DNA of 64,000 nt from Gammaproteobacteria bacterium. GTDB taxonomy: Bacteria; Pseudomonadota; Gammaproteobacteria; Pseudomonadales; Azotimanducaceae_A. Shown here in pieces: positions 27,186 to 35,646 of this stretch. The stretch spans positions 165,899 through 229,898 of the forward strand of contig DUAT01000057.1 in the NCBI GenBank assembly GCA_012960755.1, read 5' to 3'. A program made the translations under genes and the position numbers. The notes under the pieces are model-generated. The model was not told where the DNA came from. It saw only the letters and a list, made by a program, of their open reading frames with translations, and did not search any database. Every line of letters begins with the position of its first letter. The stretch's first letter is position 1.

Positions 27186-27760
27186 TGACGTTGCTCCCCG
27201 GTCGCTGTCTGAAAACCCGCAGCCTCTAGTTCCCAGCTTTCTTCAATACTGTCCCGGTATGCGGCAAGTCGACCCGCGAGTTTTTTGTCCGGCGAGTCAC
27301 GCAGTATACTCGCCAGGCAGCGAGCGACCTTTGTTCTCAGATGAACATCGTCAGAATTCAACATGGGGCTCAGGGTATTTTTGATCGACGGGGCTTTTGA
27401 ATCGAGAAATATTTCACACAGACCCTCCACGGCTCGGCGCTGTTCTGATGGACGCCGTTCATCGCTCGAGGTCTCTTTAAAGTAAGCAAAAACCACATCG
27501 TTTTTATAGAGCGACAATGCCACCATTGCTCGACCCCGGGTATAGGCAACCATCGAATCATCCTGCGCAATATCAATCAACGTAAGGTAAGTATCGGCGG
27601 CCAACGATTGAAACCTTTCCGGGGAGAACTGCCATTCGTAACCTGACAGCAGACGGAGCACCTGTGCTTTCTCCGCCGCTATGTCCTGGGAAGCCTGTAG
27701 TGGTACGATCACACAAAGCAGTACTGGCAAGATGAACCGTCGCATTTCAATCTGTCGCAT
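27182..27760 (-). CDS. Secreted HEAT-like repeat protein of unknown function
   Basis: This 192-residue protein has a signal peptide (MRRFILPVLLCVIVPLQAS, cleavage near residue 24). The mature part is all-helical with HEAT/armadillo-like spacing: helices around TYLTLIDIAQDDSMVAYTRG, GRAMVALSLYKNDVVFAYF, AVEGLCEIFLDSKAPSIKN and TKVARCLASILRDSPDKKLA. Such repeats usually mediate protein contacts; the function here is unknown. The start may be ATG 27760 or ATG 27745. It overlaps the PhyH gene by 4 bases. Confidence 0.55.
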   Translation of the reverse strand: MRQIEMRRFILPVLLCVIVPLQASQDIAAEKAQVLRLLSGYEWQFSPERFQSLAADTYLTLIDIAQDDSMVAYTRGRAMVALSLYKNDVVFAYFKETSSDERRPSEQRRAVEGLCEIFLDSKAPSIKNTLSPMLNSDDVHLRTKVARCLASILRDSPDKKLAGRLAAYRDSIEESWELEAAGFQTATGEQRQ

Positions 27761-27834
27761 TCAATAATCGGGATTAATCATTATACCCTGCCCTACTATC
27801 CGGGGAAGTCTAATCAGAGGTTCCCTCGCCAAAA

Positions 27835-29652
27835 TTATTGTACAGTGACACTCTTGGCCAGGTTTCTTGGCCGGTCAGGGTTTAAACCACGGCTCACTGC
27901 AACGTAATAGGCGAGCAACTGACACGGTATGATGGCACTGAGTGGAGAGCCATCCCCAGGCATTGTGATCCACACGTCAACTGGAGAGTCAACAAACTTA
28001 CCGCCTGATTCAGCGTCAGTGATGGCGATTACATAGGCGCCTCGCGCCTTTACTTCGTTCGCTACCCCCAACATGTAAGTATCTCCTTCCGGGACGAAGA
28101 GAATTACGGGAATTCCCGGTTCAATTAAGGCAATGACACCATGCTTCAGCTCTCCCGCACTAAATGCTTCGGCATGCAGATAACTTGCTTCTTTGATATT
28201 CAGAGCGCCGATCAGCGCAGTGGCAAAGTGTTCACCCCGGCCCAATAAGAAAAGATGCTCCTGGTTAGCCAGGTACGCTGAAGTTCCCTGATACATTCCC
28301 AATTGTGATACGACCAATTGCTGACTCAAGAGATGGCTCAATCGATCGATATGCTGCTGCGCTTTGCCTCTATTGCCACAGAGGGTATTAGCCAGCAGAT
28401 AACCGAACGCAATCTGTGCCGACGCTGATTTAGTAGACAAGACACATTCTTCCGGGCCCGCATGGTTGTAAAAAACAAAATCTGAGACGCGGGTCATTGT
28501 TGACATGGGCATATTAACGAGGCAGGCGATTTTCATGCCCCATTTACGCGCGATTTGAATCGCGTGCAAACTATCGGCAGTTTCACCACTCTGGCTGAGT
28601 ACGATCAGGACATCATCCTCTTCGACAAGGTTGTGTATGTTTTCGATGTCGTAAGCAGCAACATCCATTGCTTTGATTCCGGCGATCGTTCTTAACAGCC
28701 AGCCAACTTGTCTGGCTGTGTATGAGGCCCCACCAGCACCGGTAACAAAAACCTGCCGTGACCCCTTGATGACCTCAACGAAAGGCTGAAATTCCAGTTC
28801 ATCAAGAGCCGTTTGGGCGGGAATCGTACGCCACTGTTCAAGCACTTCCCGCAACATACAATGCTTGTAGCCAGATCCGGATGATTCATCATCAACCGGT
28901 TTTAGCTCATGGCTGATCGAGCTGGTTTCAACCCAGTGCGGTGCAACAGGATTACCCGCTGGGTCGACAATCAACAGGTTTTGCGCCTTGATCGAGACAA
29001 TCTGGCCATCCAGCAAGGGCACCGAACGAAAGGTCTGGTCACCAAAGGCAAGAATATCCGAGGCGACATAGAGTGCTTTGCGTTGATCGGGTTCAATTCC
29101 ACCACCGACAGCTGCTTCACTAACAACAAGGGGCGACCCTTGTCTCACCCCCAGCAATTCGCCGTCCGCAAACAAAAACAGCAGGGTATTTCGCCCCTTT
29201 ATCATCTTTTGTAACGACATCAGGGCACACATCCGGTCTGCTCGCTCTTCCAGTGCCATCGACATCAGGTGCACCAGGACCTCTGTGTCGGTCGTTGTCT
29301 GGAATTGAGTGCCTTGTTCAAGCAATGACGCCTTCAGGGAATCAAAATTACTGACAATGCCATTGTGCACCAGGGCAAATCGTCCCAATGGGTCTGAATG
29401 CGGATGGCAATTTTCCACACTAACCCCACCGTGGGTTGCCCATCGGGTATGTCCAAGCAAAACTCGACTATCAGGTAATGAAATGAGCCCGGGTTCAAAA
29501 TGATCGATACTTCGGCAAGCGTCCAAACCACCAGCCTCGGTGATATAGGCAAACCCGTAACTGTCATAGCCACGATACTGCATCCGCGACAATGCCTCGA
29601 TTACTACCTCCTGACCCTTGTCAACACTACTACATGCAACTATTCCACACAT
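27835..29652 (-). CDS. glmS: Glutamine-fructose-6-phosphate aminotransferase (isomerizing)
   Basis: This 605-residue enzyme makes glucosamine-6-phosphate from fructose-6-phosphate and glutamine, the first step of UDP-GlcNAc synthesis for peptidoglycan and LPS. The N-terminal nucleophile Cys follows the initiator in MCGIVACSS, which fixes ATG 29652 (GGAG 5 bases upstream) although the frame is open further. The Ntn glutaminase domain (LGHTRWATHGGVS, TDTEVL) is followed by two SIS domains (VTGAGGASYTAR, LSQSGETADSL, SAGELKHGVIALI) and the C-terminal NLAKSVTVQ. It is complete. No glmU or glmM is nearby. It is divergent from a TrmB-type regulator. Confidence 0.95.
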   Translation of the reverse strand: MCGIVACSSVDKGQEVVIEALSRMQYRGYDSYGFAYITEAGGLDACRSIDHFEPGLISLPDSRVLLGHTRWATHGGVSVENCHPHSDPLGRFALVHNGIVSNFDSLKASLLEQGTQFQTTTDTEVLVHLMSMALEERADRMCALMSLQKMIKGRNTLLFLFADGELLGVRQGSPLVVSEAAVGGGIEPDQRKALYVASDILAFGDQTFRSVPLLDGQIVSIKAQNLLIVDPAGNPVAPHWVETSSISHELKPVDDESSGSGYKHCMLREVLEQWRTIPAQTALDELEFQPFVEVIKGSRQVFVTGAGGASYTARQVGWLLRTIAGIKAMDVAAYDIENIHNLVEEDDVLIVLSQSGETADSLHAIQIARKWGMKIACLVNMPMSTMTRVSDFVFYNHAGPEECVLSTKSASAQIAFGYLLANTLCGNRGKAQQHIDRLSHLLSQQLVVSQLGMYQGTSAYLANQEHLFLLGRGEHFATALIGALNIKEASYLHAEAFSAGELKHGVIALIEPGIPVILFVPEGDTYMLGVANEVKARGAYVIAITDAESGGKFVDSPVDVWITMPGDGSPLSAIIPCQLLAYYVAVSRGLNPDRPRNLAKSVTVQ

Positions 29653-29690
29653 TGTCACTCCTAAATTGACATCTATACTTCTCGAAAGGC

Positions 29691-29734
29691 AATATATATG
29701 CATATATATTAAGAATAAGCCTATTTGTCATCAA
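29691..29734 (-). promoter_or_regulatory. glmS promoter with overlapping perfect palindrome
   Basis: On the minus strand -35 TTGATG (29729-29734) and -10 TAATAT (29706-29711) are 17 bases apart. A perfect 20-bp palindrome, AATATATATG and its complement (29691-29710), starts inside the -10 box and covers the probable transcription start. A second inverted repeat, TGTCA-N9-TGACA (29726-29744), overlaps the -35. It lies between glmS and the TrmB-type gene, so operator function is likely. Confidence 0.6.
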
Positions 29735-29769
29735 TTATTTGACATATATTGGCAATTTGGAGCTCGCCG

Positions 29770-30516
29770 ATGATTATCCATGAAACCTTGCAACATCTGG
29801 GTGTTTCAAACAAAGAAACGGACATCTATCTCGCCCTGCTAAAGCAGGGACCTTGTTCAATCAGGGATGTAGCCAGTGCATCAGGTATCAACCGCGGCAC
29901 CACTTATGAACTTCTAAAATCCCTGAAGGAGAAATCGCTGGTCAGCTATTTTCCTAAGGGCAAACGTCGATATTTTTGTGCCGAGCCAGCCGAATCATTG
30001 CTGAATATCGCACAGGAGCGACAACTCCAGCTCAACGCTGCCGCCGAATTACTCCAATCCGAAATCGTACCGGACCTGCAAATGTTAAAGTCCCAATTTG
30101 ACTCCCCAACTGTTCGGCACTATGAAGGGGATGACGGGGTCGAATATGTTCTGAAAGACATACTGCGGACTGTCAGTACACAAGAAAACAAGGAGTACCG
30201 TGTGTATAGCTCAAAATTGATTCGCAAGTACCTGTATCGTCCTTTCCCTAACTTCACTCGCCAGAGGGTACAGAAGAACATTTACGTCAACGTGATTGCA
30301 ATTGGTGAAGGAGGTGAAGACGCTCCCCTCGCCAACAGAAAGTGGATTCCAGCAGAAAACATCAACCCCGGTGCCAGTTACGTCGCAATATACCCACCAA
30401 AGTGCGCGATGGTCTCACTCACGAGGGGAGACTACCCCACCGTGGTCATTTTAGACTCCGACAGCATCGCACAGGCACTGAAGCTGTCATTTGATACATT
30501 ATGGGAAAGACTCTAA
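29770..30516 (+). CDS. TrmB family transcriptional regulator
   Basis: This is a 248-residue regulator. An N-terminal winged helix of the TrmB/MarR type spans about residues 1-70 (ETDIYLALLKQGPCSIRDVA, then ASGINRGTTYELLKSLKEK). The C-terminal effector-like domain, about 110-248, is not the maltose-binding domain of archaeal TrmB but resembles the phospholipase-D-like sensor region of bacterial TrmB-like proteins. Family members usually sense sugars or phosphosugars. It is divergent from glmS, which suggests control of amino-sugar synthesis (inference). I use ATG 29770, with GGAG seven bases upstream, rather than TTG 29749. Confidence 0.8.
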   Translation: MIIHETLQHLGVSNKETDIYLALLKQGPCSIRDVASASGINRGTTYELLKSLKEKSLVSYFPKGKRRYFCAEPAESLLNIAQERQLQLNAAAELLQSEIVPDLQMLKSQFDSPTVRHYEGDDGVEYVLKDILRTVSTQENKEYRVYSSKLIRKYLYRPFPNFTRQRVQKNIYVNVIAIGEGGEDAPLANRKWIPAENINPGASYVAIYPPKCAMVSLTRGDYPTVVILDSDSIAQALKLSFDTLWERL

Positions 30517-30601
30517 CGGACTGCCAGGCAATAAATGACGAAAATATCCACCTAAATCAGGGCTTCCATCGATATTTTAATGATTATTTCTATCAGTACT
30601 T

Positions 30602-30607
30602 TATAAT
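30602..30607 (+). promoter_or_regulatory. Candidate -10 box for the repeat-motif gene
   Basis: A perfect TATAAT lies 33 bases before the start at 30641. The -35 region upstream is AT-rich but has no good TTGACA match. It is offered as a probable promoter element only. Confidence 0.35.
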
Positions 30608-30640
30608 TTCCAGATACAACATGATTTATCAATTCCGCGT

Positions 30641-31708
30641 ATGACAGTACTATCCAAGTTAACAAAGCTGCTCGAAACCATCGACAGCGCACTTGAGGAA
30701 GTGGAACAACAACTCCTTCAGGAGTTTGATCGTATTCGTAACACCCTGTCTGATTCCCGCTTTGAGCCCATCGACCGGGGTATAAAAGTTGCGTTGTGGG
30801 ATGTTGTTGAGGAACTTCGCCACATGCTTGAGAACAGTGGTGACAAGGTAAATTTGGAGTTACAGACCCGTCAACACGAAACCGTCTTCGCCCGTCTGAT
30901 CGTGCTGCGACAGCTACTTAATTCCAGAATCCCCACTGCTTTTCTACATGAAGCTCACCAAGAACTGGAAACTGCCCGCAAAAAAGTGGAGAGGGAGTTA
31001 GCGGTCCAGCGTGGCGAAACCAGTGTCACCGAGGTGGCAGACGAAGCACAGAACAGAATAGAAAAGCCCGGCTTCTTTAACTTCTTTAAGAAATTGTTTT
31101 CCACCAGGCATCCCGAAAAAGCTGGTTCCAACAAGTCTTTAGTGGAGCAGAAGCGTTTTGAGCTAATGGAAATATACCTGGACAACGGGATCTATTCACC
31201 TTCCAGGGACCTGGCAATTATTTCAATTCGAATGATCGAAGCCGAGGAAAGTGGCGAACTGGACGAGTTGTTAGCCAGTGAAGACAAGGAAGCCAAAATG
31301 AGACTCGCATCCGGTAAAGCCCAATTCAGATCCCGTGAACTGAGTGGGGAAGCCCTTGAGGCTATAGAGAAAAAAGAAAGAGAAATGGCACGATCCTACG
31401 GTAAAGCACGCTTCGAGTCCCGTGAGTTAAGCCGTAAAAGACTCGAGGAGCTTGACAAAAAACAGCAAAACCCTGCGACCAGGGGTGACATAGCCCAATC
31501 CCCTGAAGAGATCAGAAAGAAACTTGCTACCCGGGACAGAACTGCAACAGGAAAAGCCTCATTCAGTTCAAAAGATATCAAACATGAAATGCCCGCAGTA
31601 CCTCTCAGACAGGATGAGATCCCGACAAAGCAAGAATCACCTTCGAGCAAAGCGGTATTTAAATCAAAAGATGTTTCGAAGCCCCGCAACCCAAAATTTA
31701 AACGTTAG
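30641..31708 (+). CDS. Unknown helical protein with four KAxFxS repeats
   Basis: I do not recognise this 355-residue protein. Residues 1-120 are strongly helical and acidic/basic mixed (coiled-coil-like), with no signal peptide. A short hydrophobic-basic patch, FFNFFKKLF, lies at about 145-153. The C-terminal third is lysine- and arginine-rich and contains four copies of a motif [GS]KAxFxS[RK][DE][LIV][SK], at about 225-235 (GKAQFRSRELS), 254-264, 304-314 and 336-346 (SKAVFKSKDVS), joined by charged helices or Pro-rich linkers, ending RNPKFKR. This looks like a scaffold with short linear binding motifs, perhaps for nucleic acid or a repeated partner. It is a single gene after the TrmB regulator, with a TATAAT upstream. 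Confidence 0.65.
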   Translation: MTVLSKLTKLLETIDSALEEVEQQLLQEFDRIRNTLSDSRFEPIDRGIKVALWDVVEELRHMLENSGDKVNLELQTRQHETVFARLIVLRQLLNSRIPTAFLHEAHQELETARKKVERELAVQRGETSVTEVADEAQNRIEKPGFFNFFKKLFSTRHPEKAGSNKSLVEQKRFELMEIYLDNGIYSPSRDLAIISIRMIEAEESGELDELLASEDKEAKMRLASGKAQFRSRELSGEALEAIEKKEREMARSYGKARFESRELSRKRLEELDKKQQNPATRGDIAQSPEEIRKKLATRDRTATGKASFSSKDIKHEMPAVPLRQDEIPTKQESPSSKAVFKSKDVSKPRNPKFKR

Positions 31709-31724
31709 TTTGTTTGCGTTACTC

Positions 31725-31803
31725 TCGTCGCAAATTGTCTTCGCAAGTTACCGTAGCAGATTGCCCGTCACAAATGGCTGTCGCCAATAGCTACTGTAAA
31801 TAG
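31725..31803. repeat. Six degenerate 13-nt tandem repeats between convergent genes
   Basis: Six consecutive units close to YYGTCGCAAATTG begin at 31725, 31738, 31751, 31765, 31778 and 31791, with one extra base before the fourth. They fill the gap between two convergent genes and the last unit contains the stop codon of the M32 peptidase gene. Copies match the consensus at about 7-12 of 13 positions. No hairpin or T-run is seen. Confidence 0.5.
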
Positions 31804-33284
31804 CGTGCTTCGAGATGCGACTTGAAATAACCTGCGTCTAACGTATCGCCTGTTGCCGCCAGCATCAGTTCATCGTAATTCAGGTACTTGCCTTTACCGT
31901 GTACCTCGGTCCGTAGCCAACTCAACAAAGGCGTGAAATCACCCCGACTGATACTGCCAAGCAAATCATCCACCTGTCCCATCGCCGCCGAGAATAACTG
32001 CGCCGCGGTCATGGCACCCAGGGTATAAGTTGGAAAATACCCGAACAATCCAGAGGGCCAGTGAACATCCTGCATGCAACCGTCGTGAAAATTACCCGCC
32101 GTTGAAAGATCAAAATATTCCTGCATTTTGGCATCCCAGGCATCAGGCAGTTGCCTGACTTCCAGTGAACCTTCAATCAGGTCTTTCTCAAGTTCATAAC
32201 GCAGAATAACATGCAGTGGGTAGGTCGCCTCATCGGCATCAACGCGAATATAACTTCGTTTCACTTTTGTATACAGTCGATGTAAATTTTCAACATTCCA
32301 TGCAGGATCATTGCTCAACCCACCAAGAAATATCCTCTGGGCGATGGGAGTGAGAAATTGCAGAAACTGCTTTGTCCGGGCTACCTGCATCTCCATCAGC
32401 AATGACTGGCTTTCATGGGTTGCCATACTCAGCGCCCTCCCCACGGGCTGATCCCTCCATCCTACAGGCAATCCCTGTTCATACATTGCATGGCCAGTTT
32501 CATGGATTACACCCATTAATGACGTCACGAAGGTATCCGTCTGGTAGCGAGTGGTAATTCGCACATCATCTGGTACACCGCCGCAGAATGGATGGTGGCT
32601 GACATCAAGGCGACCATGGTCAAAATCAAATCCCAGCGACTCCATAACCGCCATACCCAATTCCCTTTGCTTGGCAATACTGAAATCACCGCTGACGGGT
32701 AACAGTGTTTCTGAAGATTGTTTTTCAATCACCGCTTCAATAAAGCCGGGCAGGAAACTCTTTAAGTCGCCAAACACCTCATCTACCCGGGCAGAGTTAA
32801 CATTGGGCTCATAAGTATCCAGCAGTGCGTCGTACTTCGACAACCCAGTAGCTTCAGCACGCACTGCTGCTTCTTTTCTCGACAGATTAACAACCTCCGT
32901 GAGCAACGGTTCCATATCCGCCCAGTTGTTATCAATACGATACTGACGCCAGGCTTGCTCTGCAGCGGTCGTCGCCTGTTCCAGTCTTGCTACCAGATCC
33001 GCAGGCATACAGGTTGCCTCTCGGTACACGCGCTTGATCTCGCGTAGGTTTGCGGATTGCCAATTATCGAGATCTTCTGTCACAGCGGCTTCAAGCCAAT
33101 CTGCGATTTTTGGATCTGTCTTCAGGCCATGAATCACAACCTGCAGTGCCGACAGTGCCTGACCCCTCACTTGCCCACCCCCGACGGGCATCATCGACGC
33201 CTCGTCCCAGTTGGTAATAGCCAGAACATGCTGCAGATCGTTGATTTCCCGAAAATGATCATGGACATTCTGGTAAGCGCTCAT
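31791..33284 (-). CDS. M32 family metallocarboxypeptidase
   Basis: This is a 497-residue cytoplasmic zinc carboxypeptidase of the thermostable carboxypeptidase (Taq) family, of normal length. The HEXXH zinc motif is HETGH in GVIHETGHAMYEQGLP (about residues 255-270), followed by the family ESQSLLMEMQVARTKQFL segment with the third ligand Glu and the RVDADEATYPLHVILRYELE block. It trims C-terminal residues of peptides. ATG 33284 has GAAGG upstream. It follows the histidine phosphatase gene by 16 bases, so the two are probably one transcript. Confidence 0.92.
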   Translation of the reverse strand: MSAYQNVHDHFREINDLQHVLAITNWDEASMMPVGGGQVRGQALSALQVVIHGLKTDPKIADWLEAAVTEDLDNWQSANLREIKRVYREATCMPADLVARLEQATTAAEQAWRQYRIDNNWADMEPLLTEVVNLSRKEAAVRAEATGLSKYDALLDTYEPNVNSARVDEVFGDLKSFLPGFIEAVIEKQSSETLLPVSGDFSIAKQRELGMAVMESLGFDFDHGRLDVSHHPFCGGVPDDVRITTRYQTDTFVTSLMGVIHETGHAMYEQGLPVGWRDQPVGRALSMATHESQSLLMEMQVARTKQFLQFLTPIAQRIFLGGLSNDPAWNVENLHRLYTKVKRSYIRVDADEATYPLHVILRYELEKDLIEGSLEVRQLPDAWDAKMQEYFDLSTAGNFHDGCMQDVHWPSGLFGYFPTYTLGAMTAAQLFSAAMGQVDDLLGSISRGDFTPLLSWLRTEVHGKGKYLNYDELMLAATGDTLDAGYFKSHLEARYLQ

Positions 33285-33300
33285 ATCAAACCTTCTTCAC

Positions 33301-33981
33301 TTAGGTCGGCATCGCGACGCTATCTGTTTCAAACAGGTGCGCTGAGTCGTTAAAACGCCTGACGGTAATTTGCCCATCCATCAGGACGATATGGCTAATG
33401 GACCCATTGTCACAACCATTAAAGGCAAAGGGAGTTGATCCCGTCGCTTCAGCGAGTATGTGGCCCACAATACCCCCGTGGACAAAAGCGACAACCAGCT
33501 GGTCGGGGTGCTTCTCCGCAATTCTACCCAGGGCTCCGGACACCCGGGCGCGCAAACTGTCATGGGACTCAGCTCCGGGAATCGCATCCCATCGCTGCTC
33601 GCGTTGCATTTGTTGATAAACGGGATCGTTCTCATAAGCCTTAATTCGAAACACACCACCTTCCCACTGTCCCAGATGAACCTCTCTCAGTTCCCGTTCC
33701 TCAACGGGATTCATAACCAGGTGTCGCGCCAGGGGTGCAGCGGTCTCGTGAGTTCGGCACAAATTCGTCACGTAAATAGCATCTATCGGCTGATGCCTTA
33801 GACGCTGGCCGACTCGTTTCGCCTGTTCGCGCCCTGCCTCTGCCAGCTCCGGATCACCCTGACCGTCGATTAACGGGAACGGTTCACCAGGTAAGGCAGC
33901 CCTGCTTTCGCCATGACGGACCAATAGCACCTCAGTGGCACCGGGGGGTCGGCTAAAACGTTGCTGGCGATATTCTTTCAT
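33301..33981 (-). CDS. Histidine phosphatase family protein
   Basis: This is a 226-residue member of the phosphoglycerate-mutase-like branch. The phospho-accepting motif is LLVRHGESRA, the second Arg lies in VTNLCRTHETA, the acid in REVHLGQWEGG, and the late His in VAFVHGGIVGHIL. These enzymes remove phosphate from small molecules or proteins; the substrate is not predictable. ATG 33981 follows AGGATAA. It heads a short unit with the M32 carboxypeptidase. Confidence 0.87.
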   Translation of the reverse strand: MKEYRQQRFSRPPGATEVLLVRHGESRAALPGEPFPLIDGQGDPELAEAGREQAKRVGQRLRHQPIDAIYVTNLCRTHETAAPLARHLVMNPVEERELREVHLGQWEGGVFRIKAYENDPVYQQMQREQRWDAIPGAESHDSLRARVSGALGRIAEKHPDQLVVAFVHGGIVGHILAEATGSTPFAFNGCDNGSISHIVLMDGQITVRRFNDSAHLFETDSVAMPT

Positions 33982-34095
33982 GGTTTATCCTGGCGTTGTA
34001 TGCCCGGAGATACTACCAGATTCCAATTCACATTTTGTGTTCAGACCGGCAACTGGTTTAGGATCAATTTTAAGAATTCGCTATGAGGATTGAAG

Positions 34096-35646
34096 ATGGG
34101 TTGGGATAAAGAAATCGATGAGCTGAAACACCGGAATTCGCTGGCAGAGAAAATGGGTGGTGCGGATAAAGTAGCGCGCCAGCATGAGTTCAACAAGTAC
34201 ACGATCCGGGAGCGAATTCAGAAAATCGCCGACGCTGGCTCTTTCCATGAAATCGGCAAGCTCGCTGGCGTTGCAAACTACGACGAAGATGGCAACCTGG
34301 TCGATTTTACTCCCTCCAACTTCATCTTTGGTACGGCAGAAATAGAAGGGCGACCATTAATCGTATCGGGGGACGATTTTACAGTCCGCGGTGGCAGCGC
34401 GGATGCCTCAATTCCCGGAAAAAGAGCACAGGCAGAAGGCCTGGCGGCAGAGTTACGATTACCGCACGTCCGCCTGGTAGACGGCATGGGAGGTGGCGGT
34501 TCGGTAAAAACAATTGAAATGTCCGGACGCACCTATATTCCAGGACTGAGCGGATGGGAAGTTGTGGTTAACCATCTGGGGATTGCGCCATCGGTTTCAC
34601 TGGCACTGGGCTCCGTGGCCGGAATTGGCGCTGCCAGAGTTGCAACCTCTCACTATTCCGTCATCGTAAAAAAGAGTGCACAGATGATGATTGCCGGTCC
34701 TGCTCTGGTTGATTGGGCAAGTCTTGGGAATGTCAGCAAAGAAGAACTGGGCGCAAGCAAGATCCACACGCGTAATGGTGCGATAGACGACGAGGTGCAA
34801 TCTGAGGAAGAAGCCTTTGAAAGAGCGATGCAATTTCTTTCCTACCTGCCCACCAGCGTGGATGAATTATCGCCTCGATCCGAAAATTCAGATCCGGTGG
34901 ATCGGCGAGACCAGGCACTGCTGTCAACTGTGCCAAAAGATGCCCGCAAGGTTTATAAAATGAGGCCCGTGATCAACTCCGTGGTAGATAACGGTTCTTT
35001 CTTTGAGATAGGCAAGAAATGGGGCAAGTCTGTTATTTGCGGTCTGGCACGTCTGGATGGCATCGCCGTCGCCGTCTTCGCAGAGGACCCGATGGTTTAT
35101 GGTGGTGCCTGGACCGCCGATGCCTGCCGTAAACTCATTCGCCACTGTGACCTGGCCTCAACATTTCACCTGCCGCTGGTTCACCTTGTCGACTGCCCTG
35201 GATTTTTAATTGGCAAACAATCAGAAGACAGCGCCACTATACGAGTCGGCTCCCAGGCACTGGCGGCTCTTGGCCAGACAACCGTGCCATTTTGCAGTGT
35301 CGTGATTCGGAAAGCATTCGGTGTTGCCGGTGCTGCCAATAGTAAACCCGGCAGCCAACATTTCCGCTTTGCCTGGCCTTCCGGTGATTGGGGTTCGTTG
35401 CCTATTGAGGGAGGTATCGAGGTCGCTTACAAGGCTGAAATCGCCGAGGCCGATGATCCCGATGAACATCTCGCAAAAATTAAGGAAAGACTCAACAGGC
35501 TTCGCTCACCTTATCGGTCTGCAGAATTTTTCGAAATCGAGGAGATCATTGACCCGAGGGATACGCGGGTTAATTTATGTCGTTGGGCAAATCTGGCAGT
35601 AAAGACTTTGAAAACAGGGCCAACCTCATTCAGCTATCGGCCCTGA
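34096..35646 (+). CDS. Acyl-CoA carboxylase, carboxyltransferase (beta) subunit
   Basis: This is a 516-residue carboxyltransferase of the propionyl/methylcrotonyl-CoA carboxylase beta type with two crotonase-like halves: N-terminal about 25-260 (VDGMGGGGSVKTIEMSG, GSVAGIGAARVATSHYS) and C-terminal about 285-500 (VHLVDCPGFLIG, VIRKAFGVAGAANS). It transfers carboxyl from carboxybiotin to an acyl-CoA and needs a biotin-carboxylase alpha subunit, which is not in this window. ATG 34096 is used with GAGGA 6 bases upstream, not TTG 34090. Its last 21 bases overlap the convergent PhyH gene end. Confidence 0.85.
   Translation: MGWDKEIDELKHRNSLAEKMGGADKVARQHEFNKYTIRERIQKIADAGSFHEIGKLAGVANYDEDGNLVDFTPSNFIFGTAEIEGRPLIVSGDDFTVRGGSADASIPGKRAQAEGLAAELRLPHVRLVDGMGGGGSVKTIEMSGRTYIPGLSGWEVVVNHLGIAPSVSLALGSVAGIGAARVATSHYSVIVKKSAQMMIAGPALVDWASLGNVSKEELGASKIHTRNGAIDDEVQSEEEAFERAMQFLSYLPTSVDELSPRSENSDPVDRRDQALLSTVPKDARKVYKMRPVINSVVDNGSFFEIGKKWGKSVICGLARLDGIAVAVFAEDPMVYGGAWTADACRKLIRHCDLASTFHLPLVHLVDCPGFLIGKQSEDSATIRVGSQALAALGQTTVPFCSVVIRKAFGVAGAANSKPGSQHFRFAWPSGDWGSLPIEGGIEVAYKAEIAEADDPDEHLAKIKERLNRLRSPYRSAEFFEIEEIIDPRDTRVNLCRWANLAVKTLKTGPTSFSYRP

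Noticed and set aside
29500..29703. glmS start at 29703
   Set aside because: The 17 extra residues would bury the catalytic Cys, which must be the first residue after the initiator Met; ATG 29652 also has a proper ribosome site.
34096..35646. Acetyl-CoA carboxylase in a complete operon
   Set aside because: No biotin carboxylase or biotin carrier gene is adjacent, so only an isolated carboxyltransferase subunit is reported.
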